Source: Xanthomonas massiliensis (GTDB lineage Bacteria > Pseudomonadota > Gammaproteobacteria > Xanthomonadales > Xanthomonadaceae). From it: a DNA stretch of 64,000 nucleotides. Made by a program: the position numbers and the translations under genes. Each line of letters opens with the position of its first letter. Positions within the stretch are counted from its first letter, which is position 1. The notes under the pieces are model-generated. The model was not told where the DNA came from and ran no database searches. It saw only the letters and a list, made by a program, of their open reading frames with translations. Shown piece by piece: positions 54,207 to 63,888 of the stretch. The DNA lies in contig NZ_FCOY01000005.1 in the NCBI RefSeq assembly GCF_900018785.1, positions 62,001 to 126,000 of the forward strand. The letters run 5' to 3'.

Positions 54207-56671
54207 GCCGATGCGTCCGGCATGGCCGGCCGCGCGGCGCCGGCCGCGTCGGCCTGCAGCAGGCCCAGCACCTGAAGCGCCAGCGATTTCGGCGTGGCGC
54301 CGTCGCCGTCTTCCTGTGCGGCCAGCACCGGGCCGACGCAGGCCGGGCAGCCACCCTTGCAGTCGCAGCGCTCCACCAGCTCGCGCGCGCGCCGTACCAG
54401 CTCGGCCTGGCGCCGCCACAGCGGCTCGCTCAGGCCGACGCCGCCGGGGAAGTTGTCGTACAGGTACACGGTGGGCACGAAGCTCTGCTGCAGCTCGATG
54501 CCGGCCTCGCCCTCGGCGCCGCGCAGCTGGCCGCGGCCGCGCTCGTCGGCGGTGGCGAACCAGGCGCCGTCGCCGCTGCCCACCGCCTTCTGCAGGTCGC
54601 GCGCATCGGCCATCACCGCCACCGTGGCGACGATGTGCAGCGCGTAGGCGGCGCCGAGGAAGCCGTCCAGCGCGTCCTGGCGGTCGGCGAACGCGCGCAG
54701 CAGCGTGGCCTGCGGCAGCTGCCACCACACCGCGGTGGTGTGCAGCTCCTGGTCGGGCAGGGTGACCGGGCCGTAGCCGATGTTCTCGTGGGTGTAGTAG
54801 CGGATCTTCTTGTAGCCGGCCACCCGCCGCACCACGTGCACTTCGCCGTGGTGGCAGTCGCCGTGCCCGGCGAGGCAGCCGTCGAAACGGTCCAGCACCT
54901 TGAGCTTGGTGAAGTCGATGCTGTCGGTGTAGTAGTCCACGAAGGTGCGGGTGACGTAGGCCTTGCGCCCGTCCCAGTCCAGCTGCTCCACCTGGTAGGG
55001 CGTGGACTGGACCATGTGGATGGCGCCCTCGTACAGGGTCAGCGCTGCGGCGGAGTAGTCCACCTCGGCGATGATCTGCTGGTGGCCATCGCTGCGGTCC
55101 ACCACCACGAAGTTGCCGTCGGCCACCGCGCGCAGGCTCACGCTGTTGGCCGGGTAGCTGTCGGCGATCCACTCCCAGCGCTCGCCCTCGCGGTGCACCA
55201 CCTCGGTCTCGGCCAGCGCTTCCAGGTACACCAGCGGGTCCACCGGGCCGAACATCTCGCCCTGCAGGAACGGCAGCTCGAAGGCGGCGCAGCGGATGTG
55301 GTCGAACAGGATCAGCGGCTGGTCCGGGGCGGTGCGCGCGTGCTCGGGCGAGGCATCGGCGAAGAAGTCCGGGTGCCGCACCACGTACTGGTCCAGCGGC
55401 TGGCTGCTGGCCACCAGCACGCCCAGCGCCGGCTGCCGGCGGCGGCCGGCGCGGCCGAAGCGCTGCCAGGTCGCCGCGACGCTGCCGGGATAGCCGTTGA
55501 GGATCACCACGTCGAGCGCACCGATGTCTACCCCCAGTTCCAGCGCCGAGGTGCTGACGATGCCGTCGATGTGGCCGGCGCGCATCGCCCGCTCCACCTC
55601 GCGCCGCTCGGTCGGCAGGTAGCCGCCGCGGTAGGCGCGGATGCGCGGCGGCTTGCGCGGGTCGTGGTCGAAGATGTCCTTGAGGTACTTGGTCAGCACC
55701 TCCACCATCAGCCGCGTCTGCGCGAACACCAGTGTCTTCAGGCCCGACTTGATGGCGATGCGCGCGATGCGGTTGCTCTGCGAGCGCGCCGAGGCGCGCA
55801 GGCCCAGGTCGGCGTTGACCACCGGCGGGTTCCACAGCAATACATGTTTCGGCCCGGTGGGTGCGCCGGACTCGGTGATCGCGTGCACGCGGTCCTCGAT
55901 CAGGCCTTCGGCATGCGCCTGCGGGTTGCCGATCGTCGCCGAGCACAGGATGAACTGCGGGCGCACGCCGTAGAACGCGCAGATGCGCTTGAGCCGGCGC
56001 AGCACGTTGGTGACGTGGCTGCCGAACACGCCGCGGTAGGTGTGGATCTCGTCGATCACCACGTAGCGCAGGTTCTCGAAGAACTGCGCCCACTTGGTGT
56101 GGTGCGGCAGGATCGCCTGGTGCAGCATGTCCGGGTTGGAGACCACGATGTCGCCGTGCAGGCGGATCGCCTGGCGCGCATCGCCCGGGGTGTCGCCGTC
56201 GAAGGTGAAGGCCTTCACCCCGAGTTCGCCGGCGCGGTTGAGCTCCAGCAGCTCGGCCACCTGGTCCTGCGCCAGCGCCTTGGTCGGGAACAGGTACAGC
56301 GCCTTGGCGTGGCCCTGCATCGCCGCGCTGACCACCGGCAGCGTGTAGCACAGCGACTTGCCCGAGGCCGTCGGGGTGACCACGGCCACGTGCTCGCCGC
56401 GTTGCGTGGCCGCCCAGGCCTCGGCCTGGTGCGAATACAGCCGCTCGATGCCGCGTGCCTTCAGCGCCGCCTTCAGCGCGTCGGGCACGTCGTCCGGGAT
56501 CGGCGCGTAGCGTCCCTCGCGGCCGGGGATCGTGAAGCTGCCGGTGATGCGGTCGCCGTAGCGCCGCTCCAGTCGCGCGGTCAGCAGCGCGCCGTCGCGC
56601 GAAGGCCGGCCCTCGGTGGTCGCCAGCGCCCGTTCGCTGGCTTCGGTGCGGGGTGCGAGGGAGAAAGCCAT
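54203..56671 (-). CDS. MrfA-like (YprA) DEAD/DEAH-box helicase
   Basis: 822 residues. Walker A TPTASGKSLCYTLP, motif II VIDEIHTYRG (DEIH), motif III CSATIGNPQ and motif VI QRFGRAGRR give the helicase core. The C-terminal part is the DUF1998-type region with a four-cysteine group (CDCKGGCPACVGP) that carries zinc in MrfA. It unwinds DNA 3'-5' near interstrand or bulky lesions; the exonuclease MrfB follows on the same mRNA with overlapping stop and start. The ATG at 56669-56671 starts the usual N-terminus. Confidence 0.88.
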   Translation of the reverse strand: MAFSLAPRTEASERALATTEGRPSRDGALLTARLERRYGDRITGSFTIPGREGRYAPIPDDVPDALKAALKARGIERLYSHQAEAWAATQRGEHVAVVTPTASGKSLCYTLPVVSAAMQGHAKALYLFPTKALAQDQVAELLELNRAGELGVKAFTFDGDTPGDARQAIRLHGDIVVSNPDMLHQAILPHHTKWAQFFENLRYVVIDEIHTYRGVFGSHVTNVLRRLKRICAFYGVRPQFILCSATIGNPQAHAEGLIEDRVHAITESGAPTGPKHVLLWNPPVVNADLGLRASARSQSNRIARIAIKSGLKTLVFAQTRLMVEVLTKYLKDIFDHDPRKPPRIRAYRGGYLPTERREVERAMRAGHIDGIVSTSALELGVDIGALDVVILNGYPGSVAATWQRFGRAGRRRQPALGVLVASSQPLDQYVVRHPDFFADASPEHARTAPDQPLILFDHIRCAAFELPFLQGEMFGPVDPLVYLEALAETEVVHREGERWEWIADSYPANSVSLRAVADGNFVVVDRSDGHQQIIAEVDYSAAALTLYEGAIHMVQSTPYQVEQLDWDGRKAYVTRTFVDYYTDSIDFTKLKVLDRFDGCLAGHGDCHHGEVHVVRRVAGYKKIRYYTHENIGYGPVTLPDQELHTTAVWWQLPQATLLRAFADRQDALDGFLGAAYALHIVATVAVMADARDLQKAVGSGDGAWFATADERGRGQLRGAEGEAGIELQQSFVPTVYLYDNFPGGVGLSEPLWRRQAELVRRARELVERCDCKGGCPACVGPVLAAQEDGDGATPKSLALQVLGLLQADAAGAARPAMPDASA

Positions 56672-56755
56672 GACGCCCTTGGTCGATCAAAGGATCGGCA
56701 TGTGAGCACAGGCACGTCTCAGCCTATGAGACGGGCGGTTGACGCACGATTCGCC

Positions 56756-56857
56756 GGCCCGGCCCGGCCCGGCCCGGCCCGGCCCAGCCCGGTCAGGTCA
56801 GGTCAGGTCAGGTCAGGTCAGGTCAGGTCGGTCAGGCCCGGTCGGTCAGGCCCGGTC
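56756..56857. repeat. compound pentanucleotide repeat tract
   Basis: Six GGCCC units (56756-56785), one AGCCC, then seven GGTCA units (56791-56825) and two copies of a 14-bp unit GGTCAGGCCCGGTC (56830-56843, 56844-56857) that joins both words. It lies between the helicase start and the end of the SnoaL-like gene, 22 bp from the latter. Prone to slippage. Confidence 0.9.
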
Positions 56858-56879
56858 GAGCGCGGCCTGCGGACGCCCC

Positions 56880-57284
56880 TCAATGGCGCGAGCCGATGTC
56901 GCGATCGTCGTGGCCGCCCTGCAGCAGCCGGGTCAGTTCGTCGCAGCGGACCAGGCGACCGTCCTTGAACACGAACTGCGCGATCACCTTGACCACCACG
57001 GTGCCGCCGTCCTTCCTGGTCGCGGTGACCACGTGGTTGGTGAACACCGTATCGCCGTCCTCGGCCATGGCCAGGAAATCCACCTCCATCGAGGCGATCG
57101 CCTCCTTCTGCTTGCGCATGTGGGCGAGGAAGCCGGCGTGGTCCAGCGTGGTGCCATCGACGGTCTGCACATAGGCCGGATCGAAGTACGCCTGGACCGC
57201 GGCCGGGTCCAGCACCGGCGCCTGCAGCACGTCGCGGAACAGGGCGGCGATGCGTTGCTTGCCGTTTTCGAGGGAAGGGGACAT
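56880..57284 (-). CDS. SnoaL/NTF2-like protein
   Basis: 134 residues. The cone-shaped NTF2 fold is suggested by AYFDPAYVQTVDGTTLDHAGF, EVDFLAMAEDGDTVFTNHVV and VVKVIAQFVFKDGRLVRCDEL, typical of SnoaL-like ketosteroid-isomerase proteins. Such proteins may be isomerases, cyclases or ligand carriers; catalytic residues cannot be assigned. It runs opposite to the dehydrogenase gene that starts at 57587. Confidence 0.75.
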   Translation of the reverse strand: MSPSLENGKQRIAALFRDVLQAPVLDPAAVQAYFDPAYVQTVDGTTLDHAGFLAHMRKQKEAIASMEVDFLAMAEDGDTVFTNHVVTATRKDGGTVVVKVIAQFVFKDGRLVRCDELTRLLQGGHDDRDIGSRH

Positions 57285-57586
57285 GCGGGTCTCCGGGAAG
57301 GGCGGTACGAATGACCGGGGATGGGGCGGAATGCGGCCGGGGACAAGGGCCCGCAGGCGCTGGCCACGCCGGGCGATGCCGCGCCCGATGAGGTTTCCGG
57401 ACGCAACCCGGGTCGCGGCCCCGTGGCCGTTTGCGGCTCCTGCAGCTCCGGGCCGCTGCCCGGGTATCGATTCGTCCCTGGTCGCGGTCGTTTCGTCCCT
57501 CCCCACGCCCGCCTGGTCCCTTCGACGTGGCCGCGGGCCGGTGCGGAGGCAATAGTGACGGCCGGTATCGAACGGGAGGGCAGGCC
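57285..57586. other. divergent intergenic region
   Basis: About 300 bp between the SnoaL-like and PQQ-dehydrogenase starts. No clear promoter hexamers or palindromes were recognised. Confidence 0.35.
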
Positions 57587-59654
57587 ATGATGCGATCGAG
57601 GATGGTGGCGGCCGGGCTGTTGCTGGCGGCCACGGGGGCAGGGGCGGCGCCGGGCGACTGGCCCGCCTATGGCGGGGCGCCCGGCGGCGGCCAGCATTCG
57701 GCGCTGGCGCAGATCACCCCGGCCAACGTCGGCCGGTTGCACATCGCCTGGGCATTCCGCACCGGCGAGATGGGCCGGGGCCTGCCCGACCCGGAGCGCC
57801 GCCGCTTCGAGGCCAATCCGCTGGTGGTCGACGGGCGGATGTACCTGGCCACCGGCACCGGCATCGTGTTCGCGCTGGACCCGGCCAGCGGCCGCCTGCT
57901 GTGGCGCTTCGATGCCCGGATCCGGCGCGACCGCCATTTCAGCGACCCGGCCTCGCGCGGCGTGTCCTACTGGCGCGACCCGCAGGCCGCGGCGGGCGCC
58001 CCCTGCGCCGCGCGCATCCTGTTCGGCACGCTCGATGCCCGGTTGATCGCGCTGGACGCGGCCACCGGCACGCCCTGCGCCGGCTTCGGCGAGGCCGGCA
58101 CGGTGGACCTGCGCCGGGGCATCGCGCTGCGCGACGCGGACGGCCCGTGGGGGAACTATGCGGTGACCTCGCCGCCGGTGATCGCCGATGGCGTGGCGGT
58201 GGTCGGCAGCTCGATCGGCGACAACCGTGCGCACGCCGAGGAGCAGGGCGTGGTGCGCGGCTACGACGTGCGCAGCGGCCGCGAACTGTGGCGCTGGGAT
58301 CCGGTGCCGCGCGATCCGGTCGCGGCGGTGGCGCAGGGCTGGCGGCCGGAGCAGGCCGCCACCGTCGGCGCCGCCAACGCCTGGGCGCCGCTGTCGGCCG
58401 ATCCGGCGCTGGGCCTGGTCTACGTGCCGACCGGCTCGGCCAGCCCCGACTACTACGGCGGCGAACGCCTGGGCGGGAACCGCGATGCCGATTCGCTGGT
58501 CGCGCTCGACCTGCACAGCGGCCGCCGGGTGTGGGCACGGCAACTGGTGCATCACGACCTGTGGGACTACGACCTGGCCTCGCAGCCCGCCCTGGCCACG
58601 CTGCAGACCGCGCAGGGCCCGCGCCAGGCGGTGCTGCAGGCGACCAAGACCGGTTTCCTGTTCGCGTTCGACCGCCGCGACGGCCGGCCGCTGTTCCCGA
58701 TCGAGGAGGTGCCGGTACCGGCTTCGGACGTGCCGGGCGAGCACGCCGCGCCGACCCAGCCGATGCCCGAGCCCGCGTTGCGGCTGGCGCGCCATGACCG
58801 GCTCACGCCCGCCGATGCCTGGGGGCCGACCCCGGGCGAGCGCCGCGAGTGCGAGCGGCTGATCGCCGGGCTGCGCTCGGAGGGCATCTTCACCCCGCCC
58901 AGCGTGCGCGGCACCGTGGCATGGCCGGGTTGGGCCGGCGGCGTCAACTGGGGCGGCATCGCGGTCGATCCGCAGCGCCAGCTGGCGATCGTGCCGGTGA
59001 CCGAGCTGCCGATGCAGGTCGCGCTGATCCCGCGCGAACGCTTCGACGGGAACGCGCGCCGGGATTTTCCCCGGACAGGAGTTCAACCGCATGGACGGCA
59101 CGCCCTACGGCATGCGCCGCGGCACGTTGAGCTCTTCGAAAGGGACCCCGTGCGTGCGGCCGCCGTGGGGCAAGCTGGTCGCGGTCGACCTGCGGACACG
59201 GCGCGTGGCCTGGGAGCGCCCGCTCGGGACGCTGGAGGAAACCCTGCCCTGGTTGCCGCTGGAGGTGGGATTGCCGCTGCTCGGCGGCGCGGTGACCACC
59301 GGCGGCGGGCTGACCTTCGTCTCGGCCTCCGGCGATGCGCGCCTGTGCGCGCTCGACACCGCCACCGGCACGACCCTGTGGGACGCCAAGCTGCCGGCGG
59401 GAGGCAACGCCACGCCGTCGGTCTATGCCGTCGCCGGCCGGCAGTACGTGGCCATCGCCGCCGGCGGACGCGAGGGCCTGAGCCCGATGGGCGACTACGT
59501 CGTCGCCTACACGCTGGACGGCGAGGGCCGCGAGGTGGTGTTCCAGCATGGCCGGGCGGTGCGGATGGCCATCCTGGCCGGCGTCGCCGTGCTGCTGCCG
59601 GGCCTGTGCGCCTGGGGCGTGCACTGGCTGTGGCTTCGGCGTCGGCGCGGCTGA
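57587..59654 (+). pseudogene. PQQ-dependent dehydrogenase with a frameshift
   Basis: The ATG at 57587 has GGGAGGG upstream and opens a signal peptide (MMRSRMVAAGLLLAATGAGA). The eight-bladed quinoprotein fold is recognisable: GDWPAYGGAPGGGQHSAL, DPASGRLLWRFDARI, ATKTGFLFAFDRRDGRP, WAGGVNWGGIAVD. Near 59065-59072 (TTTTCCCC) the frame breaks: removal of one base gives FPGQEFNRMDGTPYGMRR, the family sequence, and the fold continues to 59654 in the other frame. About 690 residues would be full length. The end has an unusual C-terminal hydrophobic helix (AILAGVAVLLPGLCAWGVHWL). Could be a recent pseudogene, a sequencing error in a homopolymer, or a slippage site. It would oxidise a sugar or alcohol in the periplasm. 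Confidence 0.8.
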
Positions 59655-60248
59655 TCCCCGCCTTGACGGACGTGCGCATGCCACGGGCCTGGGGCAGGGC
59701 GAGGATTGCCAACCGCTCTGGCGTGGCCGCCTCCGGCTCCGGTGTTTCCCGGGCCGGTCGCCGGCGGCTTCGCCACGCAGCTGGCGAGGCTGCGCGGCGG
59801 CCCCCTACGGGCCCGGATGCCAGTCCCCGGGGCTGTCCCCCGTGGCCGCTTGCATGCCGTTGACGCTGACGCCGTTGCGACCGGGCGTCTATCTGCCTCG
59901 CGGTGTGTAGGCGGCCCGGGCCGCTTCACCTCTGCCTGAGCCGTCTCTACCTCCATGCCGACAAGCACTACGTGCAGGCTGAGCTACGGCATGGCCTGGC
60001 CACGCCAGCGTTTCGGGAAGCGGGATGCCGAAGATGCAGCGGCATCTTCGGCATCGTGTCCGGCCCCGCCGGTTCCAGGTGCACGCGTTGCCCGCGGATC
60101 GCCTGGGCCGGAAGCGGGCGCCGAGCTGGCGCGCGCCGCGATGCGCACGCGCAGGCGTAGAAGCAGTGGGCTCGCCGGTGGCCTGATCGCCTGGCTTCGC
60201 CGCATCCGCGCGCATTCGCGCGGCATCCCTGAGGGCGCGGCCGTCGCC
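59655..60248. other. gene-free stretch with one strong hairpin
   Basis: About 590 bp without a supported gene. The only structure seen is the perfect hairpin at 60024-60055. Confidence 0.4.
60024..60055. repeat. perfect 14-bp hairpin
   Basis: GATGCCGAAGATGC (60024-60037), loop AGCG, GCATCTTCGGCATC (60042-60055). No T-run follows on either strand, so it is not a standard terminator. It could be a REP-like or mobile-element remnant, a small RNA stem, or a transcription-end signal for the converging genes. Confidence 0.7.
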
Positions 60249-61493
60249 TCAGTTGCCGCCATTGCCCGTGGCCAGGCTTTCCTCGATCGCCTTGAACGCC
60301 GAGTGGCGGCCCGGCGGCGTGTCCTCCACGCCGGTGGCGAAGTAGGCAACGCCGGTGCCGGCGGCGCGGTCGATCCACAGGCCGGAGAGCAGGCCGTAGG
60401 CCTCGCCGGCATGCCCGACGCGGGCGATGCCGTCGCCGAACAGGTCGTCGCCGCAGTCCGGGCCCGGCGTGGCCAGGGTCTGCACGGCCAGGCCGTAGCG
60501 GCAGATCGTGGCCTTGCCCGAGCCCGGCGCGGTGTCCTCCTCCCAGGTCATGCCGTTGCCGCGGGCGTAGGTCCAGGCCGGGGTCTCCAGGGTGCGCACC
60601 GAGGCCGGCCGCAGCAGGCGCACGCCGTCCACCTCGCCCTCGCCCAGCAACAGGCGGCCGATCTTCGCCAGGCCGGCGGCGGAGATGCGCAGGCCGCCCT
60701 GCGGGGAGAACAGCGCACCGTTCACGCCCGCCTGCCAGCGCGCCAGGTCGCAGCTGCCGTCGCGTGCGGGCACCACCGTGCAGGCGGGCCGGGCGCCATG
60801 GTGGTCGTCCTTCTGCGGGTTGCCGTCGCGGTCGTAGAGCACCACGGCGCGGGCAACGGTGGCATCGTCGCAGCCGTCCCAGTTGTAGCAGGCATGCAGG
60901 TCGAGCGGGGCCAGTACCAGGCGCTGCATCAGCCGGTCGAAGCGCTCGCCGGTGGCGTTCTCCATCACCTGCGCCACCAGCGGGAAATTGAGGTTGGTAT
61001 AGCGGAAGTAGGTGCCAGGCGCGTGCTCGCCGTCCCAGGCGCGCGGATCGTCGAGGAGCTCGCGCAGGCTGCCGCCCAGCGGCGTGGCGTAGTAGCCGGC
61101 GCTGTCGGTGAGGCTGGAACGATGCGAGAGCAGCAGGCGCAGGGTGATCGGCACGTCCGGGTAGCGCGGGTTGCGCAGGCGCCAGCCGAGGCGCGCGGAG
61201 ACGTCGGCATCCAGGTCGAGCGTGCCCTGCTCGACCAGGCGCATCACCGCCACGGCCACCACCAGCTTGGAGATGGAAGCCACGCGTACCGGGTCGTCGG
61301 CGGTGACGGCGCGTGCGGCGGCGACGTCGGCCAGGCCCGTGGTGGCCGTGGCGGTGATGCCGGCGCGATCGAAGGCCACGCGCACGGTGGCGATGGGGCC
61401 GTTATCGCCATGGGCGCCCGCCGGCGCGGCAGGCGCCCCCGCAGCCGCGGCCAGCAACAGGACGGACAGGCAAGCGATACGCGACGCGGCCAT
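60249..61493 (-). CDS. serine hydrolase of the beta-lactamase/DD-peptidase fold
   Basis: 414 residues from the ATG at 61491-61493; signal peptide ending GAPAAP. The SxxK nucleophile is Ser73-Ile-Ser-Lys76 ([11 protein letters not shown]) and the YxN motif is YTNLN; the third (KTG-like) motif is replaced by VGHAGEAYG. This is the class-C-like family that includes esterases and peptidases with unknown substrates; real beta-lactamase activity is unlikely. Four cysteines in the middle ([17 protein letters not shown]) suggest disulfides. Opposite orientation to the monooxygenase gene. Confidence 0.83.
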   Translation of the reverse strand: MAASRIACLSVLLLAAAAGAPAAPAGAHGDNGPIATVRVAFDRAGITATATTGLADVAAARAVTADDPVRVASISKLVVAVAVMRLVEQGTLDLDADVSARLGWRLRNPRYPDVPITLRLLLSHRSSLTDSAGYYATPLGGSLRELLDDPRAWDGEHAPGTYFRYTNLNFPLVAQVMENATGERFDRLMQRLVLAPLDLHACYNWDGCDDATVARAVVLYDRDGNPQKDDHHGARPACTVVPARDGSCDLARWQAGVNGALFSPQGGLRISAAGLAKIGRLLLGEGEVDGVRLLRPASVRTLETPAWTYARGNGMTWEEDTAPGSGKATICRYGLAVQTLATPGPDCGDDLFGDGIARVGHAGEAYGLLSGLWIDRAAGTGVAYFATGVEDTPPGRHSAFKAIEESLATGNGGN

Positions 61494-61599
61494 GGCGATC
61501 TCCGATCCGGGGAAGCCGCATTCTAGGCATCGGTCCCGTGGCCTGCGGCGGCCCCGCGGCGATGGCGGATAATCGCGCCATCGACGACTCGGGGATTCC

Positions 61600-62859
61600 A
61601 TGGAAGGGCTGTACGTGGCGGTGGTCGGGTACGGCTCGGCCGGACAGGCGCTGGCGGTGCTGCTGTCGCGGCAGGGGCATCGCGTGGAGGTGTTCGAACG
61701 GGTGGCCGAGCCGGGGCCGGTGGGCGCCGGGTTCCTGCTGCAGCCGACCGGCATGCAGGTGTTGTGGAAGATGGGCCTGCTCGACAGCGCGCTCGAGCAC
61801 GGCGCGCCGATCCGGCGGCTGTACGGCGACACGCCCGGCGGGCGCGGGGTGATGGACATGGCCTACGCCGGGCTGGACCGGCGCATGTTCGGGCTGGGCC
61901 TGCAGCGCGGCGCGCTGTTCCAGCTGCTCGACCGGGCATGGACCGCGCGCTGCCTGCATGCGGGCACCGCCATCGAGGAAGTCGATGCCGACGACGGCCG
62001 CATCCGCGATACGCACGGTCGCTGGCATGGCCCGTTCGATCTGGTGGTCGCCGCCGACGGCGCCTCCTCGGCACTGCGCGCGTCCACCGCCGGCGTACGC
62101 AGCGACCGGGTCTATCCCTGGGGCGCGCTGTGGTGCCTGCTGCCCGCGGACGGCTGGGCGTTCGCCGACGAACTGCGGCAGCGCTACGTGCGGGCGCGCA
62201 AGATGATCGGCGTGCTGCCGGTGGGGACGCGCCCGGGCGATGCGACGCCGCGCGTGAGCTTCTTCTGGAGCCTGCCGTGCGCGGACTTCGAACGCTGGCG
62301 GCAGGACGGCATGGCCGCCTGGAAGGACGAGGTCGCCGGCCTGTGGCCGGAACTCGGCGCGCACCTGGCCGGCCTGGCCGCACCGGACCAGCTGGCCCGC
62401 GCCGGCTACCGCGACGCCGTGCTGGCGCGCTGGTTCCGCGGCCGCCTGGCGGTGGTCGGCGATGCCGCGCACGCGATGAGCCCGCAGCTGGGCCAGGGCG
62501 TGAACATGGCGCTGATGGATGCCTGGGCCCTGGCCGACGCCCTGCGGCAGGCGGGCGACCTGGCGGATGCGCTGCAGCGCTACCAGCGCGAACGCCGCCG
62601 CCACGTGGCGATCTACCAGTTCTGGAGCCGCTGGCTCACGCCGGTGTTCCAGTCTGACCACGACCTGGCCGCGCGCCTGCGCGATGCCTGCCTGCTGCCG
62701 CTGGGGCGCCTGCCCGGCGGGCGCGGCCAGATGCTGCGCGTGCTGACCGGCACCCGCCAGGGCTGGCTGGGCGCACTGGCGCTGGATCCGCAGTTCCTTG
62801 CCGCGCTGGCGTCGCTGCCGGCCCGCTGGCCGGACGAAGGCGCGGTCCACGAGGCCTGA
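61600..62859 (+). CDS. FAD-dependent monooxygenase (class A, aromatic-ring type)
   Basis: 419 residues. FAD-binding [17 protein letters not shown] (GxGxxG) at the N-terminus, the DG-like motif [13 protein letters not shown] near residue 150, and [20 protein letters not shown] (GD motif) near 285. This is the PHBH-fold family of NAD(P)H-dependent hydroxylases that includes UbiH-like and salicylate-type enzymes. The substrate cannot be inferred from neighbours. Likely a single gene behind a promoter between the divergent genes. Confidence 0.88.
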   Translation: MEGLYVAVVGYGSAGQALAVLLSRQGHRVEVFERVAEPGPVGAGFLLQPTGMQVLWKMGLLDSALEHGAPIRRLYGDTPGGRGVMDMAYAGLDRRMFGLGLQRGALFQLLDRAWTARCLHAGTAIEEVDADDGRIRDTHGRWHGPFDLVVAADGASSALRASTAGVRSDRVYPWGALWCLLPADGWAFADELRQRYVRARKMIGVLPVGTRPGDATPRVSFFWSLPCADFERWRQDGMAAWKDEVAGLWPELGAHLAGLAAPDQLARAGYRDAVLARWFRGRLAVVGDAAHAMSPQLGQGVNMALMDAWALADALRQAGDLADALQRYQRERRRHVAIYQFWSRWLTPVFQSDHDLAARLRDACLLPLGRLPGGRGQMLRVLTGTRQGWLGALALDPQFLAALASLPARWPDEGAVHEA

Positions 62860-62956
62860 CCGGCGTGGCGGCGGCCGCGTATCCGCGTCCCGGCAACGAC
62901 CGGCACACGCGATCATGAAGGTTATGCTCGACGTACACCGAAGGGACAGGCATGCG

Positions 62957-63445
62957 ATGAGGCGATCGATCGGAGCGACGCTCTGGCTGCTGCTACTGGT
63001 CGGTTGGGCCGGGGCCGCCGCGGCGCGGCAGGATGCGCAGCCGCCTGCGGTCCCCGGGCCGGACGTGCCGGCGGCAGGCACGGCACTTGCAGACGCGGCG
63101 ACCGCGGAGCGGGTGACCACGCTGGGCGAGGTGCGGGCGGTGGCGCCGGACGAGGACGTGGACCTGTACCGCTTCCGCAATCCGGTCCAGGTACCGCCCA
63201 ATCGCTTCGATCGCGCCTACCGGCCGCCGCCGAGCGTCAAGGAGGTCAGCGAAGGCGGCGGCTACCTCATGCTGGGCATCTATGCCGCCGCCGGCCTGGT
63301 CGCCAAGGGCATCGACAAACTCGGCAGCGGGCCGGCGCAGGTCCAGTCCGCCATCGCCCGCCCGCCGCCGCAATTGAGCGAGGACGAACTGCGCCGCGCG
63401 GCGGCCTGCGCCACCGCGGGCTGCGGCGGCACGCCGGGCGACTGA
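62957..63445 (+). CDS. exported hypothetical protein
   Basis: 162 residues from the ATG at 62957 (GGGACAGG before it); an upstream ATG at 62915 would add 14 residues. A signal peptide (LWLLLLVGWAGAAAA) is followed by a Pro/Ala-rich segment, then SVKEVSEGGGYLMLGIYAAAGLVAKGIDKL, which may be a second hydrophobic helix, and a C-terminal part with two cysteines (CATAGCGG). No family recognised. Probably a small envelope protein. Confidence 0.65.
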   Translation: MRRSIGATLWLLLLVGWAGAAAARQDAQPPAVPGPDVPAAGTALADAATAERVTTLGEVRAVAPDEDVDLYRFRNPVQVPPNRFDRAYRPPPSVKEVSEGGGYLMLGIYAAAGLVAKGIDKLGSGPAQVQSAIARPPPQLSEDELRRAAACATAGCGGTPGD

Positions 63446-63888
63446 GCGGGTGTGCCGTGCGTGATCGGGAGGGTCGCCGGCGACGGGGGCCTCTTCGGCA
63501 CGGATCGCCGGTCCCGGTGCCCGAGCGCCGGAGCGCCGGAGCGTAGCGCCGCCCCCGCGGGCGCGTGCGCAACGCCGGTTCCGCTCGCGCATCGCGGGAC
63601 CCGGGCAGCGATGAAACGCGACGGGGTCGTCGCCGATGCCATTACGCCGCGTCCGGGCCCGGGCTCGGTGCTGCCGTGCCGGCGCGAGCGGGATGGACAT
63701 GTCCCCGTCACCGCGGCCGCTGTACGCCGGGTTGTGCGGCGGCCGCTATTGCCCGGTCCCTGCCGACGACGGACGACAGAATCGGCGGACCGGCGGCGGT
63801 CGATTTCCGCCGAACGCTATCGCAACTCCAGAGCGGAGGCGCACCAGCAGCGCCGCGCATCCCGGCGGGGATGCACGGCCACCCGCAT
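63446..63888. other. gene-free stretch
   Basis: About 440 bp without a supported gene. Small GAGCGCCG repeats (near 63525-63543) are the only regularity noticed. Confidence 0.35.

Noticed and set aside
56756-56857. Possible CRISPR or origin iterons in the pentanucleotide tract
   Set aside because: Units are adjacent without spacers; simple-sequence repeat.
53891-56968. A 1025-residue reading frame opposite the helicase and exonuclease genes
   Set aside because: Antisense shadow of two recognised genes, with low-complexity composition and no motif.
63525-63543. GAGCGCCG repeats near the end of the window
   Set aside because: Only two full units in very GC-rich DNA, expected by chance.
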